DNA of 64,000 bases from the NCBI RefSeq assembly GCF_002941025.1, contig NZ_PTJS01000001.1, forward strand, positions 6,791,960 through 6,855,959, written 5' to 3'. The position numbers and the translations under genes are program-made. This document shows, piece after piece, positions 49,695-57,721 of this stretch; within the stretch, counting starts at the first letter, position 1, and every line of letters begins with the position of its first letter. A model generated the notes under the pieces. The model ran no database searches, was not told where the DNA came from, and saw nothing but the letters and a program-made list of their open reading frames with translations. Source of the stretch: Streptomyces sp. QL37 (lineage in GTDB: Bacteria; Actinomycetota; Actinomycetes; Streptomycetales; Streptomycetaceae).

Positions 49695-50636
49695 GTGCTC
49701 AGCGGTCAGCGAGGAACCCTTATGCGCATGGCTCTTCTCGCCCTCTTGTGGGGCTCGAGCTTTCTCTGGATCAAGATCGCCCTGAACGGCGGCCTCTCCC
49801 CCCTGCACATCACGGTCATCCGGTGCGCCCTCGGCGCGGCCGTCCTCCTGGCACTCGCCCGCTCGGCCCGCCAGCGACTCCCGCGCTCCCGCAGGACCTG
49901 GGCCCATCTCGTCGTGGCCGCCGTCTTCTGCAACGTCCTGCCCTTCTTCCTCTTCAGCGTCGGCGAGCAGACCGTCGACTCAGGGGTGGCGGGCGTCCTC
50001 AACGCCACAACCCCCCTCTGGTCCATGGGGATCGGCCTCGCCCTCGGCACGGAGCGCGGGCGGCACCCCCTGCGCCTGACCGGCCTCCTCCTCGGCTTCG
50101 CCGGTGTGCTGCTCGTCTTCGCCCCGTGGCAGGAGAGCGGCCTGACCAGTTGGGGCGCGCTGCTCCTCCTCGCCGCCGCCGTGAGCTACGCCGTCGCCTT
50201 CGCCTACATGGCCCGTCATCTCCTCGGCCGGGACGGCGCCCCCCTCGCCCTGTCCGCGGCCCAGCTCGTCGCCGCGACCGGCCTGACCACACTGGCCCTT
50301 CCCGCAGGCCCCGGTGTGGGGGACCCGACCCTCGGTGCGCTGCTCGCCGTCGTCGCCCTGGGCATCTTCGGCACGGGTCTCACGTTCCATCTCAACTCGC
50401 GGCTCATCGCGGACGAGGGCCCCACGGCCGCGGCCACCGTCGGGTATCTGCTGCCGGTCGTCTCGGTGGCCCTGGGAGCCCTGGTCCTCGGCGAGCAGTT
50501 GAGTGCCCGCGTCGTCGCGGGCATGGCCGTGGTACTCATCGGCGTGGGCCTGACCCGCACCCGCACCCGTCAGCCCGGAGGCACTGCCGAGGGCGCCGCC
50601 GGACCGCGGCGACGCATCGGCGCCACCGCCGGGTGA
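49695..50636 (+). CDS. EamA/DMT-family transporter
   Basis: This 313-residue membrane protein, GTG start with 'caggagg' at ideal distance. Ten hydrophobic segments in two EamA repeats: the first begins 'MALLALLWGSSFLWIKIALN', the second 'WGALLLLAAAVSYAVAFAYM'. 'NATTPLWSMGIGLALGTERG' and 'ATVGYLLPVVSVALGALVLG' are typical of drug/metabolite exporters of the RhtA/YdcZ kind. It probably exports an amino acid or small metabolite under LysR control. A tail of 25 polar residues follows the last helix. Confidence 0.9.
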   Translation: MLSGQRGTLMRMALLALLWGSSFLWIKIALNGGLSPLHITVIRCALGAAVLLALARSARQRLPRSRRTWAHLVVAAVFCNVLPFFLFSVGEQTVDSGVAGVLNATTPLWSMGIGLALGTERGRHPLRLTGLLLGFAGVLLVFAPWQESGLTSWGALLLLAAAVSYAVAFAYMARHLLGRDGAPLALSAAQLVAATGLTTLALPAGPGVGDPTLGALLAVVALGIFGTGLTFHLNSRLIADEGPTAAATVGYLLPVVSVALGALVLGEQLSARVVAGMAVVLIGVGLTRTRTRQPGGTAEGAAGPRRRIGATAG

Positions 50637-50667
50637 ATCCTGCGGCCCGGCTCAGCCTGGGCGCGAG

Positions 50668-50708
50668 CGCCGGCCGGGTCGGGGCACCCGCCACCCCGAC
50701 CACCGGCG
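50668..50708. terminator. Stem-loop between EamA and Nudix genes
   Basis: An interrupted stem (cgccgg...gtcgggg pairing with ccccgac...ccggcg) lies between convergent genes. Confidence 0.5.
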
Positions 50709-50716
50709 CGGCGGCC

Positions 50717-51190
50717 TCAGTGCCGGATCGGGCCGCCGACCGGGACCGGGGCGACGTGGCCGGTCGGCGGAGCGTTCCGTGCAAGGGCGAGACCGATGTC
50801 GACCAGCGAGGAACGGCCCAGGCGGGCGACTTGGGGAAGCGGGGTCCAGACCGACTCGGCGGTCTCACCGTTCGGCTCGGGCCGGAGCCGGCCGCCGGTG
50901 ACACGGACCCGGTAGAAGACCCCCACGTTCTGGAGCGCGGGCCGGCCGGGCAGGCGGCGTTCGCCCGCCGGGATCACCCTCGAGTCAACGCCCAGCAGGC
51001 GCTCGACCACCGCGTCCAGACCGGTCTCCTCGGCGACCTCGCGGATCACCGCGTCGAACGGATCTTCGGCGTGCTCGACCCCGCCACCCGGAAGAGTCCA
51101 GTTGGCCTCGCCGTCCTGCCGTACGTGACGGGCGAGCAGCACCCGCCCGTCCTCGATGCACACGGCGTACGCCGCCAGTCGCAGATCCAT
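50717..51190 (-). CDS. Nudix hydrolase
   Basis: This 157-residue protein has a complete Nudix box: 'LPGGGVEHAEDPFDAVIREV' followed by 'AEETGL', with the metal-binding REVAEE core. The family hydrolyses nucleoside diphosphate derivatives such as oxidised nucleotides, NDP-sugars or cofactors; the specific substrate is not evident. The gene ends 19 bp before the DinB gene begins in the same direction, so they may share a transcript. Confidence 0.92.
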   Translation of the reverse strand: MDLRLAAYAVCIEDGRVLLARHVRQDGEANWTLPGGGVEHAEDPFDAVIREVAEETGLDAVVERLLGVDSRVIPAGERRLPGRPALQNVGVFYRVRVTGGRLRPEPNGETAESVWTPLPQVARLGRSSLVDIGLALARNAPPTGHVAPVPVGGPIRH

Positions 51191-51208
51191 CCCCGGAGGC
51201 TACGGGGC

Positions 51209-51703
51209 TCAGTCCCGCCGCGCCGTGCTGTTGGCGCCGTCGACCGCCTCACGGACGATGTCGGCGTGCCCGGTGTGCTGGGCCGTCTCCTGGAGGAGGT
51301 GCAGCAGGATCCTGCGTACCGGCCAGTGGTGGACGACCCCCGGCTCCCAAGGGGCCTCCGGCAGGGGGACCTCCGCGTCAGGGTCCGCCTTCGAGGCGGC
51401 CTCGTCGGTGGCGCGGGCGGCCTCCTCGTACGCGGCGAGGAGGCCGGTGACCGTCGCACCCTCGGGCGCCTGGTACTGGGTCATGTCCCACATGCCGTCC
51501 GGGGTCCGGCCTGTGGCGTCGGTGAGGATGCGCGTCCAGACCCGCTCGCCCCGGGTGAGGTGGTTCAGGATGCCGCCGAGCGTCAGCTCGCTCACCGTGG
51601 ACCGCTCGCCGAGCTGAGCGTCCGTGACGCCCCGCACGGTGATGAGGAGGAGCTTGCGAGCCTCGCGCAGGCCCAGGAGGATGCCTTCGGTCTCTGGGGT
51701 CAT
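51209..51703 (-). CDS. DinB-fold protein (DUF664, metal-dependent thiol-transferase superfamily)
   Basis: About 164 residues starting at the ATG at 51703. It is a four-helix bundle with the three metal-binding histidines expected for DinB/YfiT proteins in 'GILNHLTRGERVWTRIL' and 'LLQETAQHTGHADIVREAVD'. Actinobacterial members often use mycothiol or bacillithiol-type thiols or are stress proteins of unknown reaction. A very long palindrome lies 16 bp upstream of the start and may control it. Confidence 0.88.
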   Translation of the reverse strand: MTPETEGILLGLREARKLLLITVRGVTDAQLGERSTVSELTLGGILNHLTRGERVWTRILTDATGRTPDGMWDMTQYQAPEGATVTGLLAAYEEAARATDEAASKADPDAEVPLPEAPWEPGVVHHWPVRRILLHLLQETAQHTGHADIVREAVDGANSTARRD

Positions 51704-51718
51704 GGCCGCAGCCTGGCA

Positions 51719-51749
51719 GGCGAACAGGACGGAGTCCGTCCTGTTCGCC
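51719..51749. promoter_or_regulatory. 31-bp near-perfect palindrome upstream of the DinB gene
   Basis: The arms GGCGAACAGGACGGA and TCCGTCCTGTTCGCC are perfect over 15 bp around a single G, then 'cctttcc' follows on the plus strand. The position, 16 bp before the minus-strand start codon, fits a repressor operator or a structured leader; a terminator for an unseen upstream unit is the alternative. Confidence 0.7.
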
Positions 51750-52310
51750 CTTTCCCGGTCGGGCCGTCGTCGGCTGTCCGACCCGGTCGCCGGCACGTCC
51801 CCGTCCGCCGCGATCTCCACCCCACCGGTGGCGTGTGCGGACCACTGAGGGGCCCGGATGCCGACGGTCTCGTCATCCCCGGTCACTCCGTGCCCAGGTA
51901 GTAGCCGACCCGGGGCGGCCGGAGCCTCTCGTTCGGATCATGCCGGATCCGGACGAAGGGACCTGGTCGTGACCGGAGTTCTGCCAGACCACGTCGAGCG
52001 GGTCGACCGTGTCGTGCATCAGGGCCGGCAGCCGGAACCCGGTCGGGTGGGGAGCGGTGTGGAGGCGCCGTGCGGTGGAGTCATCCTTGCGCCAGATCAT
52101 CTCCGCCTGCCGGGCGCCGGCAGATCGGCGGAGAGCGCCGGGCCGCCCTTGGCCGCTTGTCGGAGCGGGCCTCCTGGTCGTACCGGATGCGGCCCGGCTT
52201 GGATCGGTCTCACCTGCCTTCCGCCGGGAATCAGCCGCCCCGTCCGCACGTTGAACGGGCGGCGGAGGCTCCTCCGCGCCGCTACAGCAGAACTGGAGAG
52301 CAGAAGAGTC
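51750..52310. other. Intergenic region without a recognised gene
   Basis: About 560 bp. On the minus strand a translation reading 'STARRLHTAPHPTGFRLPAL' and 'MHDTVDPLDVVWQNSGHD' (about 51950-52110) looks more protein-like than a random frame and could be the remnant of a lost gene, but no family was recognised. The ribosome site of the dsbA-type gene (ctggagag) is at its right end. Confidence 0.4.
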
Positions 52311-53051
52311 ATGCGCGTCGAGATATGGAGCGACATCGCCTGCCCGTGGTGCTACGTCGGAAAGGCGCGCTTCGAGAAGGGGCTGGCCGGGTTCGCCCAC
52401 CGTGACGAGGTCGAGGTGGTCCACCGCTCCTTCGAGCTCGACCCGGGGCGGGCCAAGGGCGACACCGAACTGGTGATCGACATGCTGGCCCAGAAGTACG
52501 GGCGCAGCCCCGAGGAGGCCCGGGCCATGGAGGGCAACGTCGCGGCGAACGCGCAGGCCGAGGGGCTCGGCTACCGCACCGAGGGGCGTGACCACGGCAA
52601 CACCTTCGACATCCACCGGCTGCTCCACCTCGCCAAGGCCCGCGGACGCCAGGACGAACTGCTGACGCTCGTCTACCGGGCGAACTTCGCAGAGGAGCGC
52701 TCGGTCTTCGACGACGCGGTGCTCGCCGACCTGGCCGTCGAGGCGGGGCTCGACGCCGACGAGGCGCGTGCGGTGCTGGCCGACCCCGAGGCGTACGCCG
52801 ACGACGTACGCGCCGATGAGCGGGAGGCGGCCGAGCTGGGCGCCAACGCCGTGCCGTTCTTCGTGCTCGACCGTCGCTACGGCATCTCCGGCGGCCAGCC
52901 CGCGGAGGTCTTCGTCCAGGCCCTGGAGCAGGCGTGGAAGGACCGCGAGGTCCCCGGCCTCACCCAGGTCGGCGGGGACGCCGCCGCCTGTGACGCGGAC
53001 GGGACCTGCGAAGTGCCGTCCCGGACCGGCGCGTCCGACCAGCGCGTATAA
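52311..53051 (+). CDS. DsbA-family thiol oxidoreductase, FrnE type
   Basis: About 246 residues from the ATG at 52311. The thioredoxin-fold active site is CPWC in 'SDIACPWCYVGKARFEKG', with the cis-proline loop 'GANAVPFFVLDRRYGISGGQ' and the inserted helical domain typical of FrnE. Two further cysteines near the end ('AACDADGTCEVP') may form a second redox pair. There is no signal peptide, so it works in the cytoplasm. FrnE homologues act as disulfide isomerases or in polyketide biosynthesis. Confidence 0.92.
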   Translation: MRVEIWSDIACPWCYVGKARFEKGLAGFAHRDEVEVVHRSFELDPGRAKGDTELVIDMLAQKYGRSPEEARAMEGNVAANAQAEGLGYRTEGRDHGNTFDIHRLLHLAKARGRQDELLTLVYRANFAEERSVFDDAVLADLAVEAGLDADEARAVLADPEAYADDVRADEREAAELGANAVPFFVLDRRYGISGGQPAEVFVQALEQAWKDREVPGLTQVGGDAAACDADGTCEVPSRTGASDQRV

Positions 53052-53121
53052 GGACTCCTTTGGCGCGCCGCCCGAACTCGCGTGATTGACGTGGGGTTGG
53101 GCGGCCGTCAGGCTGGCCCGC

Positions 53122-54183
53122 ATGGAGACTTCTGCGATCGACCGGGCCAGGGACACCGAATTCGCATCCGGGACCACCTATCTCAACACCTCCAGCTGCG
53201 GGCTGCTGCCCCGTCGTGCCGTCGAGGCCGTCACAGCGCTGGCAGCCGACAGCGCCGTGGGCGTCAGGGGCGGTGTGGGCAGCTTCGACTCGGTGGACGC
53301 CGCGCGCGCCGGCTTCGCCCGGATCGCGGGCGTCGCGCCCGCGCGGGTGGCCGTCGGCGGTTCCGTCGCCGCCCATGTGGGGGTCGTCGCGGCCTCCCTC
53401 CCCGTGGGGGCCGAAGTCCTCGCGCCGACGGGGGAGTTCAGCTCGGTCGTCAGTCCCTTCGCCGTACGCGGTGATCTGAGGATGCGGTATGTCCCGCTGG
53501 CCGAGCTGGCCGACGCGGTGCGGCCCGGGACCGCGATCGTCGCCTTCTCGGCCGTCCAGTCCTCCGACGGCCGGGTCGCCGACGTGGACGCGGTCCGCGC
53601 GGCCGCGGCCGCGCACGGGGCCCGCACGATGCTCGACGCCAGCCAGTCGGCGGGCTGGCTGCCGCTGGACGCCGGAGCGTACGACTACACGGTCACCGGC
53701 GGGTACAAGTTCCTGCTGTGTCCCCGGGGCACGTCGTTCCTGACCGTGACCGAGGAGGCGCAGCCGACCCTGCCGGCCCTCTACGCCGGCTGGGTCGCGG
53801 CCGAGGACCGATGGAACAGCACCTACGGGCCGGTCGAGAAGCTCGCCGTCGACGCCCGGCGCTTCGACGAACCGGTCGCGTTCCTCGCCTACCACGGGGC
53901 CGAGCAGTCGCTGGATCTGCTGGCCGAGGTCGGGGTGGGCCCCGTGTACACGCACGCCACCGGGCTCGCCGCCCGCTTCCGGGAGGGGCTCGCGTCGATC
54001 GGCCACGAGGCGGTGCCGGGCACCTCCGCCATCGTCGCCGTGCCCGGCCTGGGCGCCCGTGAGCCCGACCTGGCCGCGGCCGGGGTGATGGTCTCGGCGC
54101 GTGCGGGGAATCTGCGGGCGGCCTTCCACCTCTACAACACCGAGGCCGACGTCGACCGCGCCCTGGACGTGCTGGCCGCCTAG
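53122..54183 (+). CDS. PLP-dependent class V aminotransferase / cysteine-desulfurase-like protein
   Basis: About 353 residues from the ATG at 53122. Class V motifs: 'TTYLNTSSCGLLPRRAVEAV', 'AIVAFSAVQSSDGRVADVDA', 'TMLDASQSAGWLPLDAG' with the PLP-nitrogen Asp, and the Schiff-base Lys in 'YTVTGGYKFLLCPRGTSF'. No active-site Cys loop of true desulfurases is evident, so it is more likely a transaminase, lyase or kynureninase-like enzyme. It runs alone, ending in an imperfect terminator. Confidence 0.88.
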   Translation: METSAIDRARDTEFASGTTYLNTSSCGLLPRRAVEAVTALAADSAVGVRGGVGSFDSVDAARAGFARIAGVAPARVAVGGSVAAHVGVVAASLPVGAEVLAPTGEFSSVVSPFAVRGDLRMRYVPLAELADAVRPGTAIVAFSAVQSSDGRVADVDAVRAAAAAHGARTMLDASQSAGWLPLDAGAYDYTVTGGYKFLLCPRGTSFLTVTEEAQPTLPALYAGWVAAEDRWNSTYGPVEKLAVDARRFDEPVAFLAYHGAEQSLDLLAEVGVGPVYTHATGLAARFREGLASIGHEAVPGTSAIVAVPGLGAREPDLAAAGVMVSARAGNLRAAFHLYNTEADVDRALDVLAA

Positions 54184-54241
54184 GCCTTTCGTCCGGATCA
54201 GGCCAGGCCCCGCGAGCCCGGGATGCTCCGGACGAGAGGCC
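54183..54241. terminator. Long stem-loop between PLP-enzyme and marR genes
   Basis: A 15-bp stem with one mismatch (54183-54197 with 54227-54241) lies between convergent genes. Confidence 0.65.
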
Positions 54242-54739
54242 CTAAGGGCAGTCCCCGGTCCCGGCGCAGAGGTTCTCCTCCACCTTGGCGAGCAGCCGGG
54301 TCAGCTCCGCGCGCTCGGCCGGGCCCAGCCCCGCGAGGGTGTGCTCCTCCAGGCCCGCCCAGGCGCCGCGCACCTCGTCGTGCAGGGCGCAGCTCTCGTC
54401 GGTCGCCTCGACCAGGACGGCCCGCCGGTCGTCCGGGTCGGGGCGGCGGCGCACATGCCCGGCCTGTTCGAGGCGCTGGAGCATCTTGGTGACGGTGGAC
54501 GGGTCGAGGTCCATGGCCTTGATCAGCTCGGCCTGGCGGGCCGCCCCGGTGTCCCACAGGTGCATCATCAGGAACTCCTGGCCCGGATAGAGCCCGAGCC
54601 CCTTGAGCATGCGGCCCGCCGTGATCCTGTGCAGCCGGGCGACCCGTGACACGGCATGGCTGACGGGGCCGCCGAGGGCCGCACTCGGCAGCCGTCCGAC
54701 GCGGGCGGCATCGGCGGGGGCGGTGCTGTCGTCCTTCAT
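54242..54739 (-). CDS. MarR-family transcriptional regulator
   Basis: This 165-residue protein has a winged helix of MarR type: 'GQEFLMMHLWDTGAARQAEL', 'LDPSTVTKMLQRLEQAGHVR' and the wing 'RRPDPDDRRAVLVEATDE'. It is divergent from an old-yellow-enzyme gene, with a large inverted repeat between them, so it probably represses both until an electrophile or oxidant appears. Two cysteines near the C-terminus ('CAGTGDCP') could sense redox state; that is speculation. Confidence 0.92.
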   Translation of the reverse strand: MKDDSTAPADAARVGRLPSAALGGPVSHAVSRVARLHRITAGRMLKGLGLYPGQEFLMMHLWDTGAARQAELIKAMDLDPSTVTKMLQRLEQAGHVRRRPDPDDRRAVLVEATDESCALHDEVRGAWAGLEEHTLAGLGPAERAELTRLLAKVEENLCAGTGDCP

Positions 54740-54808
54740 CGGGCTCCTCGGGGCGGTGTCGCGGCCCGGTGGGTGCCGGGGTTCATGACGTCCTCGTGAA
54801 CTTTACCT

Positions 54809-54863
54809 TGGTCGGCCAATTAATAGGTTACAGTGACCGGACACCCAGTTACTTGGCCGACCA
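54809..54863. promoter_or_regulatory. Inverted repeat TGGTCGGCCAA / TTGGCCGACCA in the marR-oye region
   Basis: The perfect 11-bp arms at 54809-54819 and 54853-54863 flank an AT-rich core containing 'taataggttacagtg'. It sits between the MarR regulator and the alkene reductase start and overlaps the likely promoters. Two MarR dimers, or looping, would fit the spacing. Confidence 0.65.
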
Positions 54864-54885
54864 TGTAAATGTCTCGGAGGCTTCC

Positions 54886-55956
54886 ATGACCACCGTGTTC
54901 GACCCCGTCGACCTCTCCGGCACCCAGCTCTCCAACCGCATCGCCCTCGCGCCGATGACCCGCAGCCGGGCCGGGGAGGGGGGTGTCGCCACCGACCTCA
55001 CCGTCGACTACTACACCCAGCGCGCCTCGGCCGGCCTGATCATCACCGAGGGCATCCAGCCCTCCGTGGTGGGCCAGGGATACCCCTCGACCCCCGGCCT
55101 GCACAGCGCCGAGCAGGTCACCTCCTGGCGCAGGGTGACCGACTCCGTCCACGCGGCGGGCGGCCGGATCTTCGCCCAGATCATGCACGCCGGCCGGATC
55201 GGCCACCCCGTCCTGCTGCCGGACGGTCTGATCCCGGTGGCACCCTCCCCGGTCGCCGCGCCCGGTCAGGTCTACACCCAGGCGGGCCCGAAGGACTTCG
55301 TCGAGCCGCACGAGCTCACCGACGCGGAGATCCGCGCGACCATCGGCGACTTCGTCACGGCGTCCCGCAACGCGATCGAGGCCGGCTTCGACGGCGTCGA
55401 GCTGCACGGAGCCAACGGATATCTGATCCAGCAGTTCCTGGCCCCCAACACCAACCTGCGCACCGACGAGTGGGGCGGCTCCGACGCCGCCCGCATCCGC
55501 TTCGCCGTCGAGGTGGTCAAGGCGGTCGTCGCCGAGATCGGATCCGAGAGGACCGCGCTGCGCATCTCGCCCGGGAACCCGTACAACGGCATCGAGGAGC
55601 CCGAGCCGGACGCCGTCTACACCGCGCTCGTCAGCGAGCTCGAACCGCTCGGGCTGGCCTACCTGCACGTACTGGAGCAGGCCGGCACGCGTGAGCTGAC
55701 CCTCGCGCTGCGCAAGAGGTTCACGGGAACCCTCGTCATCAACGTGTTCTCCGAGGGGCCGACAGGACCCGAGCACCACACGGTCATCGACGACGGAATC
55801 GCCGACATCATCTCCTACGGCGCCCTGTTCCTCGCCAACCCCGACCTGCCGGCCCGGCTGAAGGCGGGCGGGCCCTTCAACACCCCGGACCCGTCGACCT
55901 TCTTCGGCGGCGACGCGAAGGGGTACACCGACTACCCGGCGCTGGACGCCGTCTGA
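54886..55956 (+). CDS. Old-yellow-enzyme family alkene reductase
   Basis: About 356 residues from the ATG at 54886 with 'tcggagg' before it. FMN-binding features are 'NRIALAPMTRSRAGEGG', 'LIITEGIQPSVVGQGYP', 'RIFAQIMHAGRIGHP' and the His-x-x-Asn pair in 'DGVELHGANGYLIQQFL' with 'APNTNLRTDEWGG'. The family reduces electrophilic C=C bonds and nitro groups with NADPH. The divergent MarR gene and the intergenic inverted repeat suggest induction by reactive electrophiles. Confidence 0.93.
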   Translation: MTTVFDPVDLSGTQLSNRIALAPMTRSRAGEGGVATDLTVDYYTQRASAGLIITEGIQPSVVGQGYPSTPGLHSAEQVTSWRRVTDSVHAAGGRIFAQIMHAGRIGHPVLLPDGLIPVAPSPVAAPGQVYTQAGPKDFVEPHELTDAEIRATIGDFVTASRNAIEAGFDGVELHGANGYLIQQFLAPNTNLRTDEWGGSDAARIRFAVEVVKAVVAEIGSERTALRISPGNPYNGIEEPEPDAVYTALVSELEPLGLAYLHVLEQAGTRELTLALRKRFTGTLVINVFSEGPTGPEHHTVIDDGIADIISYGALFLANPDLPARLKAGGPFNTPDPSTFFGGDAKGYTDYPALDAV

Positions 55957-56014
55957 CGCGAACCCCGGAGCCGGGGGCCTGAAGGCGTGCGGGTCCTCGT
56001 GGCAGACTTCCGCC

Positions 56015-56548
56015 GTGAGTGACGACACGAAGCACGGCATACGGATCAGGCCGGGCGGCCCGGCCGACGCACCGGCCATCCTGGACATGCTCGACTCCGC
56101 GGTGGCCTGGATGAACGCCCGCGGCAACACCGAACAGTGGGGCACGGTCCCGTACTCGCAGACGTCCGGCGGCGCGGCCCGGATCGAGCGGTACACCACC
56201 GTGAACTCGCCGTACGTCGCGGAGCTGGACGGAGTGCCCGTCGGGGCGCTGGTGCTCGACTCCGGTCCCAGCCCGCAGATGCCGATCCCGGCGGCCGGAG
56301 AACCGGAGCGGTACGTGCGCCTGCTCGTCTCCGACCGCCGGCACGCCGGCCTGGGCATCGGGGCGGCTCTGCTGGCCCATGCCGTGGACGAGACCCGGCG
56401 GGCCGGCATCGGCCTTCTGCGGGTCGACTGCTGGGCGGGCGGCGGAGGCGAGCTCGTCGCGTACTACGAGCGCAACGGCTTCGCCCCCACGGAGAGCTTC
56501 CTGTCCGGGACCTGGCCGGGGCAGGTGCTGGCCCGGCGGGTCGGCTGA
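56015..56548 (+). CDS. GNAT-family N-acetyltransferase
   Basis: This 177-residue protein starts with GTG at 56015. The GNAT fold is recognised from 'GIRIRPGGPADAPAILDMLD', the acetyl-CoA loop 'LLVSDRRHAGLGIGAALLAH' and 'AYYERNGFAPTESFL'. The acceptor (amine of a small molecule or protein) is unknown. The stop codon lies inside the first copy of a 29-bp tandem repeat, so the end of the gene has been duplicated twice downstream. Confidence 0.88.
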   Translation: MSDDTKHGIRIRPGGPADAPAILDMLDSAVAWMNARGNTEQWGTVPYSQTSGGAARIERYTTVNSPYVAELDGVPVGALVLDSGPSPQMPIPAAGEPERYVRLLVSDRRHAGLGIGAALLAHAVDETRRAGIGLLRVDCWAGGGGELVAYYERNGFAPTESFLSGTWPGQVLARRVG

Positions 56549-56626
56549 GACAGGTACAGGTCCGGCGGGTCGGCTGAGACGGGTACAGGTCCGGCGGGTC
56601 GGCTGAGACAGGTACAGGCCCGGCGG
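56540..56626. repeat. Three tandem 29-bp repeats at the 3' end of the GNAT gene
   Basis: Units at 56540-56568, 56569-56597 and 56598-56626 differ at one or two bases. The first unit contains the last codons and TGA of the acetyltransferase gene; the others are untranslated copies. Confidence 0.9.
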
Positions 56627-56644
56627 TGGGGCCGCCGCCCGCCC

Positions 56645-57679
56645 CTACGCCGAGTCCCGGCGCACCAGTTCGGTGGGGAGGATCACCGCGGCCGGGTCCT
56701 CCCCGCCGATCTGCGCCAGCAGCACCCGCACCATCTCGGCGCTGATCCGGTCCCAGGGCTGGCGGACCGTCGTCAGCTCCGGGCGCGCCGCGAGCGCCGC
56801 GGGCGAGTCGTCGAAACCGCCGACCGCGATGTCCTGCGGCACACGCCGGCCGGCCCGCTCCAGCGTGGTCAGCACCCCCTGGGCCATCAGGTCCGACGCG
56901 ACGAACACGGCGTCCACGTCGGGCGCCCGCTCGAGCAGCAGCGCCGCCGCCGCCTCACCGCCCGCCCGGCTGTAGTCGCCCGGAACGATCAGGGCCTCGT
57001 CGACCGCCAGCCCGCACTCGGCGAGCGTCTCCCGGTAACCCGCCAGCCGGTCCACCCCGCCCGGGGTGTCCAGGGGACCGGTGACCGTGGCGATCCGGCG
57101 GCGCCCCGACCCGTACAGGAAACGCACCATGTCCCGGGCGCCGTGCCGGTCGTCGGCCGCCACATAGCTGACCCGCGACCCCTGCCCGAGCGGCTTCCCG
57201 CAGGCCACCAGCGGCACCCCGGCCTCGTGCAGCTGCGCCGCGACCGGGTCTCCGGAGTGGCTGGAGACCAGCAGCACCCCGTCCACGTGCCCGGCGATGT
57301 AACGCATGTTGCGGCGCCGCTCCGCCTCCGTACCCGCGATCATCAGGAGCAGCGGGATGTCGTGCGCGGCGAGCGCGGTGGTGCAGCCGCGCAGCAGCAC
57401 GTTGAAGTTCGGGTCCTCGAAGAAGCGCTCCTGGGGCTCGGTCAGCAGGAACGCCACCGAGTCGGAGCGTCCGGTGATCAGGGACCGGGCGTGCCGGTTC
57501 ACGGTGTAGCCGGTCCGCCGGATCGCGGACTGAACCGCGTCGAGCGCGGCCGGGCTGACGTTGTGGCCGCCGTTGAGCACCCGGGAGACCGTGCCCCGGG
57601 AGACCCCGGCCTCCCGGGCGACGTCGTGGATCGTCGGCGGTCTGCGGCGTCCCGCGCCGTTCTGTTCTGTGCGGCTCAT
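56645..57679 (-). CDS. LacI-family regulator of galactan utilisation
   Basis: This 344-residue protein has the LacI HTH and hinge: 'TIHDVAREAGVSRGTVSRVL' and 'NRHARSLITGRSDSVAFLL'. The periplasmic-binding-like effector domain includes 'GVPLVACGKPLGQGSRVSYV' and 'DIAVGGFDDSPAALAARPEL', the usual end of LacI proteins. It lies just downstream of the permeases on the same strand and probably responds to galactose or galacto-oligosaccharides. Its likely operator is CTGTGAgcgtTCACAG in front of the binding-protein gene. Confidence 0.92.
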   Translation of the reverse strand: MSRTEQNGAGRRRPPTIHDVAREAGVSRGTVSRVLNGGHNVSPAALDAVQSAIRRTGYTVNRHARSLITGRSDSVAFLLTEPQERFFEDPNFNVLLRGCTTALAAHDIPLLLMIAGTEAERRRNMRYIAGHVDGVLLVSSHSGDPVAAQLHEAGVPLVACGKPLGQGSRVSYVAADDRHGARDMVRFLYGSGRRRIATVTGPLDTPGGVDRLAGYRETLAECGLAVDEALIVPGDYSRAGGEAAAALLLERAPDVDAVFVASDLMAQGVLTTLERAGRRVPQDIAVGGFDDSPAALAARPELTTVRQPWDRISAEMVRVLLAQIGGEDPAAVILPTELVRRDSA

Positions 57680-57721
57680 GTTGCATGATCTTTCATCAAA
57701 GGTCGCCCTGTTGAGGAGCAG

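Noticed and set aside
53122..54183. Cysteine desulfurase call
   Set aside because: The PLP lysine is present but no active-site Cys loop or sulfur-assembly neighbours are seen, so only a general class V assignment is given.
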